Positions 52,977-61,634 of a stretch of DNA of 64,000 nt are shown piece by piece. The stretch comes from Streptomyces buecherae (GTDB lineage: Bacteria > Actinomycetota > Actinomycetes > Streptomycetales > Streptomycetaceae): positions 4,434,501 through 4,498,500 of the forward strand of contig NZ_CP060404.1 of assembly GCF_014295035.1 (NCBI RefSeq). The letters run 5' to 3'. The translations under genes were made by a program, and so were the position numbers. The notes beneath the pieces are model-generated. The model was not told where the DNA came from. It did no database searches and saw nothing but the letters and a program-made list of their open reading frames with translations. Numbering within the stretch: the first letter of the stretch is position 1; every line of letters begins with the position of its first letter.

Positions 52977-53248
52977 GCGTCGACCTCCGAGACGCTTTCC
53001 CCGCGAGGGGACCCGTGCTGGACGGCGACGCGAACGGGGCAGCCCACGCGTGCTCACGCGTGGAATCTCCGGCTGGAGCCGACACCCAGCAATTGCCGCG
53101 AGAGTACCCGGTGATCGGACGCCACGAGCGTTTCTCCCGGAACGTGCGTCACCTTCCGACGCCGCGCCCACCGGTCCGGGCCGAGCGGCGCCGGCGGGGC
53201 CGGCCAGGACACCGGGCGGGGTCGAACGGCCCCTCGTTCCGCGACGGT

Positions 53249-53569
53249 TCAGCCCGGGTGGCGTGGTCCACGGCGCAGGGCGCGGGCGCACCAGCCGATG
53301 AGGAGGGCGTTGACCAGGGCGCCGGTGCCGATGGCGACGTAGAGCATCGCCGCGTGGTCGGGCAGTACGAGGAGGATCAGGCTCAGCGGCGCGGTGGCGA
53401 GCAGCGGTACGACGCCGGCGAACGACGCGTCGGGGTTGTCGGCCCGGCTCACCACGAGGGCCCAGATCAGCAGGAGCGCGCAGGCGGCGAGGTAGACGCG
53501 GGCGAAGACGCTGCGGAGCGCGTCGCGTACGGCGCGCGGGAACGGGTGTGGCGGCGTGGTCTCGGGCAT
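53249..53569 (-). CDS. SCO4225-like membrane protein
   Basis: The 106-residue protein has three membrane helices (VYLAACALLLIWALVVS, FAGVVPLLATAPLSLILLVL, AMLYVAIGTGALVNALLIGW) and a short basic end (ARALRRGPRHPG). The length and helix pattern match the SCO4225 family of streptomycete membrane proteins, whose role is unknown. ATG 53569 is the start. It lies downstream of the NarL-type regulator gene on the same strand. Confidence 0.75.
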   Translation of the reverse strand: MPETTPPHPFPRAVRDALRSVFARVYLAACALLLIWALVVSRADNPDASFAGVVPLLATAPLSLILLVLPDHAAMLYVAIGTGALVNALLIGWCARALRRGPRHPG

Positions 53570-53678
53570 GGTGCGGCTCTCCTTGGGTGGGGGCGTGGTG
53601 CTGCCGGTACGCGGGCGGTCCGGGTCGGCGGCGGCCCGTGGCGAGGTGGGGCCCGGGCGGTCAGGCGGGCGGGGGCGG

Positions 53679-54350
53679 TCAGGCGGGTGAAGGCGGTGGG
53701 GTCGGGCGGACCAGGCCGACGTCGTACGCGAGGATCGTCGCCTGCACCCGGTCCCGCACCGCGAGCTTCCGCAGCAGCGCGTTGACGTGGGACTTGACGG
53801 TGCCGATGGCGATGCCGAGTTCGGTGGCGATCTCCGCGTTGTTCAGGCCCGTGGCGACCAGGGAGAGGACGTAGCGCTCCCGCGCGGTCAGTTGGCCGAT
53901 GGCCGACGCGTCCCCGCCGGGCCGGGGGCCGGTGGCGTAGTGGGCGATGAGCCGGCGGGTGGCCGAGGGGGCCAGCACACTCTCGCCGCCCGCCACGACC
54001 CGGATGCCGTCCAGCAGTTCGGCGGCCCGCACGTCCTTCAGCAGGAAACCGGACGCGCCGGCGCGCAGCGCCTCGAAGACGTAGGCGTCGAGGTCGAACG
54101 TGGTCAGTACGAGGACGCGCGGCGGGTCCTGGCGCCCGGTCAGGACCCGGGTCGCGGTGATGCCGTCGATGCCGGGCATCCGGATGTCCATCACGATCAC
54201 GTCCGGTGCGAGTCGGTCGCTGAGGCTGACGGCGGCAGCGCCGTCGCCGGCCTCGCCGACGACCGTCATGTCCGGCTCGGCGTCGATGATGGCGGCGAAA
54301 CCCGCCCGGACGACCGCCTGGTCGTCCACGACCAGCACGCTGAGCGTCAT
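53679..54350 (-). CDS. NarL/LuxR-family response regulator
   Basis: The 223-residue protein has a receiver domain (SVLVVDDQAVVRAGFAAIID, acceptor Asp in DVIVMDIRMPGIDG, Thr in VLVLTTFDLD, Lys in GFLLKDVRAAE) and a C-terminal LuxR helix-turn-helix (LTARERYVLSLVATGLNNAE, IATELGIAIGTVKSHVNALL). ATG 54350 overlaps the stop of the kinase gene by four bases (ATGA), so the pair is one unit and the kinase is the probable phosphate donor. Target genes are unknown, but adjacent membrane genes and the MMPL exporter are candidates. Confidence 0.95.
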   Translation of the reverse strand: MTLSVLVVDDQAVVRAGFAAIIDAEPDMTVVGEAGDGAAAVSLSDRLAPDVIVMDIRMPGIDGITATRVLTGRQDPPRVLVLTTFDLDAYVFEALRAGASGFLLKDVRAAELLDGIRVVAGGESVLAPSATRRLIAHYATGPRPGGDASAIGQLTARERYVLSLVATGLNNAEIATELGIAIGTVKSHVNALLRKLAVRDRVQATILAYDVGLVRPTPPPSPA

Positions 54351-56968
54351 CGGTTCTCCTCCTGCTCCCGGGCGGCCGGCCCCGGGTCGTCCGTGGCGGG
54401 GCGCGGTCCGTCGTCGGCGCGCTGAGCGCTGTGGGGTGGGCGGGTCGGGGCGGCTCCGGCGTGGTGCGGGGTGCCGCCGGCTGGCCGCGCGGAGTCGGCC
54501 ACGGGGAGCGGGGCGTGCGTCGCGGGCGGGCGGTGGTCGTCGCCCGGCCCGGTCGTCGCCGGTGCGGGCGCGGGGTGGGGCGCGGGGAGAGGCAGTCGCA
54601 GTACGAGCGCGTCGGGCCCGGTGACGGTCAGGCCGCCGCCGAGGGCGTCGGCCCGCGCCGCCAGACGCTCGCGCGACGCGGGCCGGGTGGCGTGGGGCAC
54701 GCCGGTCGCGGTGAGGGTCAACACGTGGTCCGTCGCGTCGAGTACGAGTTCGGCCGGCTCGTCGCCGCCCGCCCGCAGGATGGTCTCGGCGGCCCGGTAG
54801 GCGGCGATGTCCACGGCGGCCGGCAGCCGTTCGGGCACCCGGTCGGTGAGCCGCGCCCGCACCTGGCGACCGGTGGCCTGGCACTGGTGGACGAGCAGGT
54901 CGAGGGCCTGGAGCGTGGGTTGCGGACGCCGTTCGGCGCGGGCCTCCGCGACGCGGACCGTGTCGAGCAGGGCGCGCATGGCGGCGAGCGCGTCGCGGGC
55001 CCGGTCCGCGGTCTGCGCGAGCCGGCCCGCCCCCGCCGCCTCGACCACGTCGGCGGTGCGGGCCAGCACGGTGGTCTCCAGGCCGACGGCGATACGGCGC
55101 CGCTCGGCCCAGGCGTCCCGTACGGCCTCCTCGGTCCAGGCCGCGACGCGGTCCTGGTGCGCCTCGGACGCGACCCGGCGCCGCCTGCCGTACCAGGTGC
55201 CGCCGGCCCAGGCGGCGCCGCACACCAGCGCAGTCCCGGCCGCGCCGACCCCGGCCAGCGCCCAGCCGGCGCCGACGGCGTGACCACCGGCACCACCGGC
55301 ATCACCCCGACCGGCGGGCCGGGCGGCGAGCACAGCGGCGAGCGCCACGGTCGCGTGCACGCCGGCGGCCACGAACGGCACGACCCGGCGCGGCAGGGCC
55401 AGCGCCCGGCCGGCCAGCGCCCCCACGCCGGTCAGGCCGTTCCGTACGCCGGCGCGCGGAAGCGGCCCGGCGTGTCCGGGGGCGCGCCCCGCCACGGCGG
55501 CGAGCGCCAGGCCCGTGGCGAGCGTGCCAAGCAGCGGCGGCAGGAGCACCGGCCCCGCGTACCCGCCCGTGGCCATCGCCACCGGCCACAGCGGCGCGAG
55601 GGCGAGCAGCGCGGCGAGCGTGGCCCGTGGCGCCCGGCGCAGCCACAACAACGTCAGCACCTGGGCGGTGGCCAGCAGCGCGAACAGCGCGCCGGCCGAG
55701 CCGCCCGCGTCGGCGGACGTCGGCTCGTCCCGGACGATGAGGGTGGGCAACAGCGGCTGGAGGCACAGGGCCACGGCGGTGACGTACTGGGCCACCCGGT
55801 ACGAGCGCGGGACGGCCGCCGTCACCGGCGCCGCCGAGGTGCGCCCCGGCAGCACCGCGCGCACCTCCCACCCGCCGTCCCGCGTCGGCCCGCTGGTCAG
55901 CGTGCCGCCCGCCTCCCGGGCCCGGCCGCGCAACAGGTGCTGGCCGCGCCCGCCACCGAGGCCCCGGCCGGGCGGGGTGCCGGGGCCGGGCGCGGCGGGC
56001 GGCGCGTTGCGCACCACGATGTCGGTGCGGGAGTCGCCGTGCGCGCACCGGACCGTGGTGGCGGCGCCCGGGGCGTGCCGTACCGCGTTGGTCAGCGCCT
56101 CCCGGACGATGCCGTACGCGGTGTCGCCGAGCATGCCGTCCGGCAGGGACTCCGCCTCGACCGTCACCGGCTGGCCGAGGGCACGGAAGCCGGCCACCAG
56201 CTCCCGCAGCCGCTCCCGAGGCGCCGGGTGGCCCTGCGGCGAGGGCGCCGGCGCGCGCACCGCGCCGAGTGCCCGCGTCACCTCGCGACCGGTCTCGGCG
56301 GCGAACGTCAACGCCTCCCGCGCCAGCTCGGGCCGGCGCTCGCGCAGCCCGAGCGCGGCCTCGACCGTGACGACCACGGCCGTGAGGTGGTGGGCGCTGA
56401 CGTCGTGCAACTCGCGCTCCATGCGGCGCCGCTCGGCCGCCGGCAACCGGTGCCGCTCGGCACTGGCCCGGCGCAGCCGCGCCTCGGCGGCCCGCCGCGC
56501 GGCCCGCGCCCGGCGCGCGTACCGGCCCGCGCCGATCGCCGCCGCGTACAGCAGGGCCGTCCACACCAGGTCGAGGCCCTGGCTGTCGCCGAGCCCATGC
56601 AGGCTGAGGCCGTGCGCGAGCTGCCACAGGGCGAGCGTGCCGACGCACAGCCACGCCGTGGTGGCCTCCCGCTCGACGGCGACCGAGAACAGCGCCAACG
56701 CGACGCCGGCGCTGCCGAGCACGGCCAGCGCCCCGGTCGGCAGCGGCTGCGCGCCGATCGCGCACCCGGCGGCGACCAGCACGAGCACGGGCACCGGACG
56801 GGCCCGGCGGATCGCCAGCGCGACCGTCACCAGGCCGCCCACCAGGGCCGCCGCGAGCAGGTCGGCGCCGCCCGGGGCACCGCCGCGCAGCCACGCGGCG
56901 CCGGGCCAGACGACCACCTGGGCGCCGAGCAGCAGGGCCGGCAGGAGCCGGTCGTCAGTTCGTCGCAT
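54347..56968 (-). CDS. Double-length sensor kinase: active HisKA_3 half plus degenerate half
   Basis: The 873-residue protein contains two membrane-plus-kinase units in tandem. Unit 1: about five helices (residues 8-150), the HisKA_3 dimerisation helix with His188 (ERRRMERELHDVSAHHLTAV), and an ATPase domain with EALTNAVRHAPG near 290 and GRGLGGGRGQHLL near 335. Unit 2: about five helices (390-590), then ERRRIAVGLETTVLARTADV near 622, where Glu stands in place of the His, and an ATPase-like end (ADALGGGLTVTGPDALVLRL) without an N box. The last 75 residues are Pro/His-rich. The second half is a dead copy, possibly regulatory. It overlaps its NarL-type regulator by four bases. Confidence 0.92.
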   Translation of the reverse strand: MRRTDDRLLPALLLGAQVVVWPGAAWLRGGAPGGADLLAAALVGGLVTVALAIRRARPVPVLVLVAAGCAIGAQPLPTGALAVLGSAGVALALFSVAVEREATTAWLCVGTLALWQLAHGLSLHGLGDSQGLDLVWTALLYAAAIGAGRYARRARAARRAAEARLRRASAERHRLPAAERRRMERELHDVSAHHLTAVVVTVEAALGLRERRPELAREALTFAAETGREVTRALGAVRAPAPSPQGHPAPRERLRELVAGFRALGQPVTVEAESLPDGMLGDTAYGIVREALTNAVRHAPGAATTVRCAHGDSRTDIVVRNAPPAAPGPGTPPGRGLGGGRGQHLLRGRAREAGGTLTSGPTRDGGWEVRAVLPGRTSAAPVTAAVPRSYRVAQYVTAVALCLQPLLPTLIVRDEPTSADAGGSAGALFALLATAQVLTLLWLRRAPRATLAALLALAPLWPVAMATGGYAGPVLLPPLLGTLATGLALAAVAGRAPGHAGPLPRAGVRNGLTGVGALAGRALALPRRVVPFVAAGVHATVALAAVLAARPAGRGDAGGAGGHAVGAGWALAGVGAAGTALVCGAAWAGGTWYGRRRRVASEAHQDRVAAWTEEAVRDAWAERRRIAVGLETTVLARTADVVEAAGAGRLAQTADRARDALAAMRALLDTVRVAEARAERRPQPTLQALDLLVHQCQATGRQVRARLTDRVPERLPAAVDIAAYRAAETILRAGGDEPAELVLDATDHVLTLTATGVPHATRPASRERLAARADALGGGLTVTGPDALVLRLPLPAPHPAPAPATTGPGDDHRPPATHAPLPVADSARPAGGTPHHAGAAPTRPPHSAQRADDGPRPATDDPGPAAREQEENR

Positions 56969-57229
56969 GATGAAGCCAGGCTAGGGTCGCGCCCCCGCTC
57001 CGAGCATCGGGCCACAGGGCGATCACCACCTCTAACCAGGGGTGGAGACCCCGGCGGCGCGTCCCTCCGGGGGCCGGGGGCCTCCGCCCAGCCGCCTCCG
57101 CCCCGCCCGTCAGCCGGCATCCCACCGCCCCGCCCGTCGGGCCGGCCCCTTCCGCCGCCGGTAGCGGCCTCCGCCGCCGGGCGGTCCCGCCACCCGGCGG
57201 CCGGGGCCCGGCACCGCGCCGCCGGCCCG

Positions 57230-59581
57230 TTACCGCACCGCCGGCCGGTCGCGGGGCGCGGGGACGGGCCGGGGACGGTGGAGTCCGCGCGGCGGGTGCC
57301 AGGCCCGGTCGCCGAGCAGGGACATCGCCGCCGGCAGCAGCACCCCGCGCACGAGCGTCGCGTCGATGAGGATGGCCAGCCCCATGCCGAGGCCCAGCAT
57401 CTTGTACTCGATGGCGGACAGGGTCAGGAAGACCGTGAAGACGCCCGTCATGATGAGGGCCGCGCTGCTGACCACCCCGGCGCTGACGGCGACGCCGCCG
57501 ACGACCGCCGCGTGCGGCTCCGCCCCCGCCAGCCACCGCTCCCTGACCCGGCTGAGGACGAAGATGTGGTAGTCCATGCTCAGCCCGAACAGGATGACGA
57601 ACATGAACAGCGGCAGCCAACTCACCACCCCGCCGTACGAGGTGAACCCGAGCGGCGCTTCCAGGTGGCCGTCCTGGAACACCCAGACCATGGCCCCGTA
57701 CGCGGCGCCGATCGACAACAGGTTGAGCAGGATCGAAACCAGCGGAACGGTCCAGGACCGGAAGACCACCGCGAGCAGCAGGAACGCGAGGCCGAGGACG
57801 AACGCGAAGACGAACGGGGTTCGGTCCCGCACCCGATCGGCGAAGTCGTGGGGCATGGCGGTCTTGCCCGCCACCGCGTAGTCGACGCCTGGCACCGTGC
57901 CGAAGGCGGCGGGCAGCGCCCGCTCGCGCAGGGTCGCGAGGGCCCGGTTGGCGACCGGGTCGGTAACGGCGCCGGCCAGCGGCACCCGGACCACCAGCAC
58001 GTCGCCGACCGGCACCGCCGTGATCGGCTCGCGCAGGGCGCCGCCGCTGGCGGCGGCCCGCTGGTGCAGGCGGTCGACGCCGGCGCGCACGGCGGGGGTG
58101 TCGGCCGCCGAGCCGTCCGTGCGCGCGATGACCACCCGGGCCGAGGTGGCGGCCCCGGGGAAGGCGCGCTGCACCTCGTTGGCGGCGTCCACCGCGACCG
58201 AGGTGCCCGGCGGCAGGCTCGCGGTCACGGCGGCGTCCTGGAGCCGCATTCCGAACGCGGGCAGCGCCATGACGACCAGGGCGAGCGCCGCGCTCGCGCC
58301 GGTCAGCAGGGGCCGCCGTACGACCGCCCGCGCCACCCGGCCCCACAGCCGGGACTCCCGCGCGGCGATCCGGCGCTTGCCGAGCCACGGGACGCGGGCC
58401 CGGTCGACCCGGTCCCCGAGCGCCGCGAGCAGCGCGGGCAACACCGTGACGGCGCTGACCACCGCGAGCCCGACCACCAGCACCGTGCCGGCGGTCAGCC
58501 CCTTGAAGACGTCCACGCCGGTGAACAGGAGCCCGACCACGCAGGCCATGACGGTCAGCCCGGAGGCCACGATGGCGTGCCCCGAGGTGCGCGCGGTGAT
58601 GCCCAGCGCGGTGCGCACGTCGTGCCCGGCGGCCCGCTCCTCGCGCACCCGGCGCAGCGAGAACAGCGCGTAGTCGATGCCCACGGACATGCCGATGAGC
58701 AGCACGATGGCGGAGGCCGCGCTGTTGAACGGCACCCACCGGGTGACCAGTCGCAGCAGGCCGAAGGCGGCCACCACGGTCGTCGCCGTCAGCAGCAGGG
58801 GCAGCCCCGCGGCGATCAGCGAGCCGAAGACGACGAGCAGGATCAGCAGGGTGAGCGGGAGGGAGGTGGCCTCGGCGGTCCTGAGGTCGTCCTTGATCCC
58901 GTCGTTGATCGCCTCGGAGAGGCTGTGGTCACCCGCCTGCGCCAGGCTGACCCGCGGATGGCGCTCCCGCACCTGGTCGACGGCGCGCTCGACGGCCGCG
59001 TAGTGCGCCCTGAACTCCTCGTCGGGTCCGGCCACTTCGAAGGTGACGAGGCCGGCGCGGCCGTCCCGGGAGAGCCAGCGCGCGCCGTGCGCGCCGAGTG
59101 GCGAGCCCACGTCCCGTACCGCCCCGGGCGCCCGGCGCAGCTCGGCCACGAGGTCGGCGGTGGCCGCGCGCAGTTCGGCGTGGTCGGCGAACCGCCGGGT
59201 CTCCCCGGTGTCCCGCGAGCGGACCAGCACGTTCTCCCGTATGGAGTCGCCGCTGTGCTGCGTCCGCACCCACTCCTGCGCGCGCCCGGCCTCGCCGGGG
59301 TCGACCGAACGGGCCTCCTCGCCGCCGGCCATGGCGCCGGCGAGAACGGCCAGCACGACCAGCGCGAGCCACCCGGTGATCGCCGCGGCCCGGTGCCGGG
59401 CGGACCATCCGGCGACGGACGCGACCAGGCTCGGCCGGGCCCGCCCGGCGACGCGGGAAGTGTGCGGGGCGGCCGCGTGGGGAGCGTCCGGACCGGCCGC
59501 GTGGGGGCCGTCCCGTAACGCCGCGCTGTCCGGCCCGGCGTCGTCGGGCGGATGCTGGCCGGACTTGATTCTGGGCAGCAT
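57230..59581 (-). CDS. MMPL family exporter
   Basis: The 783-residue membrane protein has the two-fold MMPL/RND layout: one helix (ITGWLALVVLAVLAGAMAG), a large exported loop (residues ~85-225), five helices (LPLTLLILLVVFGSLIAAG, IVLLIGMSVGIDYALFSLRR with the conserved Asp/Tyr pair), then the repeat with a second loop (~400-540) and five helices including VILFGLSMDYHIFVLSRVRE. It would export a lipid or hydrophobic metabolite using the proton gradient. ATG 59581 has GGAG upstream. It is followed by no partner, but an ArsR regulator gene and a small membrane-protein gene lie upstream on the same strand. Confidence 0.95.
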   Translation of the reverse strand: MLPRIKSGQHPPDDAGPDSAALRDGPHAAGPDAPHAAAPHTSRVAGRARPSLVASVAGWSARHRAAAITGWLALVVLAVLAGAMAGGEEARSVDPGEAGRAQEWVRTQHSGDSIRENVLVRSRDTGETRRFADHAELRAATADLVAELRRAPGAVRDVGSPLGAHGARWLSRDGRAGLVTFEVAGPDEEFRAHYAAVERAVDQVRERHPRVSLAQAGDHSLSEAINDGIKDDLRTAEATSLPLTLLILLVVFGSLIAAGLPLLLTATTVVAAFGLLRLVTRWVPFNSAASAIVLLIGMSVGIDYALFSLRRVREERAAGHDVRTALGITARTSGHAIVASGLTVMACVVGLLFTGVDVFKGLTAGTVLVVGLAVVSAVTVLPALLAALGDRVDRARVPWLGKRRIAARESRLWGRVARAVVRRPLLTGASAALALVVMALPAFGMRLQDAAVTASLPPGTSVAVDAANEVQRAFPGAATSARVVIARTDGSAADTPAVRAGVDRLHQRAAASGGALREPITAVPVGDVLVVRVPLAGAVTDPVANRALATLRERALPAAFGTVPGVDYAVAGKTAMPHDFADRVRDRTPFVFAFVLGLAFLLLAVVFRSWTVPLVSILLNLLSIGAAYGAMVWVFQDGHLEAPLGFTSYGGVVSWLPLFMFVILFGLSMDYHIFVLSRVRERWLAGAEPHAAVVGGVAVSAGVVSSAALIMTGVFTVFLTLSAIEYKMLGLGMGLAILIDATLVRGVLLPAAMSLLGDRAWHPPRGLHRPRPVPAPRDRPAVR

Positions 59582-59829
59582 GAGCTGCTCTCCTCTGTCT
59601 CGGTGGAGTGTTCCTGCGCAAGCTCGCCGGTGGTGGGCGTGACGTCGCCGCTGGCGAGGTGGTTCGGCTCCCCGTGCCCGGGCCGTCGAGTTGCCGCTCG
59701 ACGGCCCGGAACCGTGATCGGGAAGGCCCGAACCCGGCCCGTGAAGGCCGGGAACCCCGGCCTGGAGACGCGGCCGGGCATGTCGGTCCGGGACCGTCTG
59801 GCGCGGTCCCGGACCTGGGTCGGGGAGGG

Positions 59830-60099
59830 TTACTCGACGTCCTTGAGCACCCGCTCGATCTTGTCCGTACGGCCCTGGAGGTCGGCCACCTGGCCGCCGA
59901 TCTGGGCCAGTTGTTGCTCGATCGTCCGCTGCCCGGCGATGGCGGCCTCGGCAATGCGCTGGTACTCGCCCTCGCGGGCGAGCTGGAGCCTGGCCCGCCG
60001 GCTCGCCCCGACCTGCCAGATGACCGTGAGGACCACGGTGATGAGCAGGACGAAGATGCCGATGGTCCCTATGACTTCCTGCCATTCGTGGTCGTTCAT
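59830..60099 (-). CDS. Small membrane protein with coiled coil, coupled to ArsR
   Basis: The 89-residue protein has one N-terminal helix (IGTIGIFVLLITVVLTVIWQ) and a cytoplasmic coiled coil (GEYQRIAEAAIAGQRTIEQQ, LAQIGGQVADLQGRTDKIER). ATG 60099 overlaps the stop of the upstream ArsR-type gene by four bases (ATGA). Such pairs of a winged-helix regulator and a small coiled-coil membrane protein occur in streptomycetes; the membrane protein may tether or modulate the regulator. This is inference. The MMPL exporter gene lies 250 bases downstream. Confidence 0.85.
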   Translation of the reverse strand: MNDHEWQEVIGTIGIFVLLITVVLTVIWQVGASRRARLQLAREGEYQRIAEAAIAGQRTIEQQLAQIGGQVADLQGRTDKIERVLKDVE

Positions 60100-60425
60100 C
60101 CCCGTGGTCCCTTCTCGATGGTCAGCGTCTGGACGACGTCCATGACGTACTCCGGTGTCAGGTGGACCGAGAAAGGACGCACCTCGTAGAACTTCATCGC
60201 CTTGCCGTCCTCGGACAGCTCCAACTGGGAGACCACCAGACCGGCGGCCTCCAGCTTCTTCAGGTGGACCTGGAGCAGCGCGCGGCTGATGTCCAGCTCG
60301 CGCGCCAGTTGGCTCACGTAGTTCCGCCCGCCCGCGAGCGCCGCGACGACCCGCAGGCGGTGCGGGTTGGACAGGGTGGACAGCACCTGCACCAGGTCGT
60401 CGCCGGTCGGCGTGGGGTCTCTCAT
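60096..60425 (-). CDS. ArsR-type winged-helix regulator
   Basis: The 109-residue protein from ATG 60425 is a one-domain winged helix: LVQVLSTLSNPHRLRVVAAL, NYVSQLARELDISRALLQVH (recognition helix), LKKLEAAGLVVSQLELSEDG (wing), and a C-terminal helix with TPEYVMDVVQTLTIEKG. No Cys or His cluster for metal binding is seen, so it is not a metal sensor of the usual kind. TTG 60446 and GTG 60440 are alternative starts. A TAATGT hexamer on the minus strand (60456-60451) could be the -10 element. It is the first gene of a coupled pair and may control the MMPL exporter. Confidence 0.9.
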   Translation of the reverse strand: MRDPTPTGDDLVQVLSTLSNPHRLRVVAALAGGRNYVSQLARELDISRALLQVHLKKLEAAGLVVSQLELSEDGKAMKFYEVRPFSVHLTPEYVMDVVQTLTIEKGPRG

Positions 60426-60661
60426 GTCAACGTCCAGCACATGCAAAGAAACATTAGCAGGAGCCCATGAGCGTGGGCGGGGTCAACTCCGTTGGGGTGA
60501 GGCCGCAGTGCCGCTGTCGTGGGCCGCGGCGGCAGTGCTGAGGCGCCGCGGGGGGAGAGACGGCGGGCGGGGCGCGTCCCGCGCGCCGGTCGGCGCGCGC
60601 CTCGGGCACCCCGCCCGGTTTCGCCCCCGTCACCCCGTGGAGGTCCGCTCTCCGGCAGAAC

Positions 60662-61555
60662 TCACCCCGTCGGCCCGCGCACCCCGAGCACGTCCAGCAG
60701 CGCCCGGGTGGCCGGGCTCGGGTTGAACCGGCTCCAGGCCAGGTACTCCACGCGGCGCGGCCCGTCGACCACCGGGACCAGCGCGAGCGCCGGGTCGTCG
60801 GCCGCCAGCGGCCGGATGAACGCGGACGGCAGCAGCGCGATGCCCAGCTCGCGCGCGATCAGCCGGGTGATCAACTCGGCGACGCCGGCCTCGTACGCCA
60901 CGTCGCGGGCCAGCCCGGCGGCGGCGAACGCCTGGTCGGACTGGGCCCGGGCGGCCGTGCCGGCCACGAAGTCCACGAATGTCTCCCCGGCCACCTCGCG
61001 CAGCGTGACCCGCCGGGCCCCGGCGAGCCGGTGCCCGGCCGGCACCACCAACACGTGCTCGTCGTGGTCGAGGACGAGGGAGTCCACGCCGGCCGGGCGC
61101 GCGTCCTCCGGCAGGCCGAGGAACGCGACGTCCAGGTCGCCCGCGCGGATCGCGGCCACCAACTCGTCGCTGCCGCCGGCCCGCAGCAGGACCCGCACGT
61201 CCGGGTGGCGGGCGCGGAAGCGCTGCAACAGCTCGGGCACGTCCACGGCGGCCGTGGTCACGATCACGCCCACGGCAAGCCGGCCGCGCACCACCCCGGC
61301 CGCCGCGGCGGCGTCGGCGACCGCCCGGTCGGCGGCGGCCAGGCACTCCCGCGCCCGCGCGAGGAAGGCCGCCCCGGCGCTGGTCAGCTCCGTACGCCGG
61401 CTGGAGCGGGCGAACAGCGTGACCCCCAGCTCCCGCTCCAGGCTGGCGATCCGGTGGCTGAGCGACGACTGCACGACGGAGCAGCGCTCGGCGGCGCGGG
61501 TGAAGTTGCGCGTCTCGGCGACGGCGACGACGTACCGCATCTGTTGCAGATCCAT
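60662..61555 (-). CDS. LysR-family transcriptional regulator
   Basis: The 297-residue LysR protein has an intact winged helix at 1-65 (MDLQQMRYVVAVAETRNFTR, AAERCSVVQSSLSHRIASLE) and an effector-binding domain (RLAVGVIVTTAAVDVPELLQ, LDVAFLGLPEDARPAGVDSL, ITRLIARELGIALLPSAFIR). ATG 61555 with GGTGGG upstream is chosen; ATG 61576 is seven codons earlier. It is divergent from an EamA transporter gene, with a short dyad between. LysR/EamA pairs like this commonly control export of the transporter substrate. It is a useful contrast to the interrupted LysR gene at 189-1085. Confidence 0.95.
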   Translation of the reverse strand: MDLQQMRYVVAVAETRNFTRAAERCSVVQSSLSHRIASLERELGVTLFARSSRRTELTSAGAAFLARARECLAAADRAVADAAAAAGVVRGRLAVGVIVTTAAVDVPELLQRFRARHPDVRVLLRAGGSDELVAAIRAGDLDVAFLGLPEDARPAGVDSLVLDHDEHVLVVPAGHRLAGARRVTLREVAGETFVDFVAGTAARAQSDQAFAAAGLARDVAYEAGVAELITRLIARELGIALLPSAFIRPLAADDPALALVPVVDGPRRVEYLAWSRFNPSPATRALLDVLGVRGPTG

Positions 61556-61591
61556 CCCACCATGCTGTTGGTTCATAGAAGCCATCGCAAC

Positions 61592-61608
61592 CATGCTTTG
61601 CGTGCATG
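61592..61608. promoter_or_regulatory. LysR-type dyad between divergent LysR and EamA genes
   Basis: CATGC and GCATG flank a seven-base spacer (CATGCTTTGCGTGCATG) in the 79-base intergenic gap. Size and position fit a LysR recognition site. Not proven. Confidence 0.55.
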
Positions 61609-61634
61609 ATCCGGCGCGGCCCAGACTTCCCCGC

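Noticed and set aside
54431..59518. Plus-strand frame of 1695 codons opposite the kinase and MMPL genes
   Set aside because: It spans two genes on the other strand plus the gap between them. It has no domain and low-complexity Arg/Gly/Gln text.
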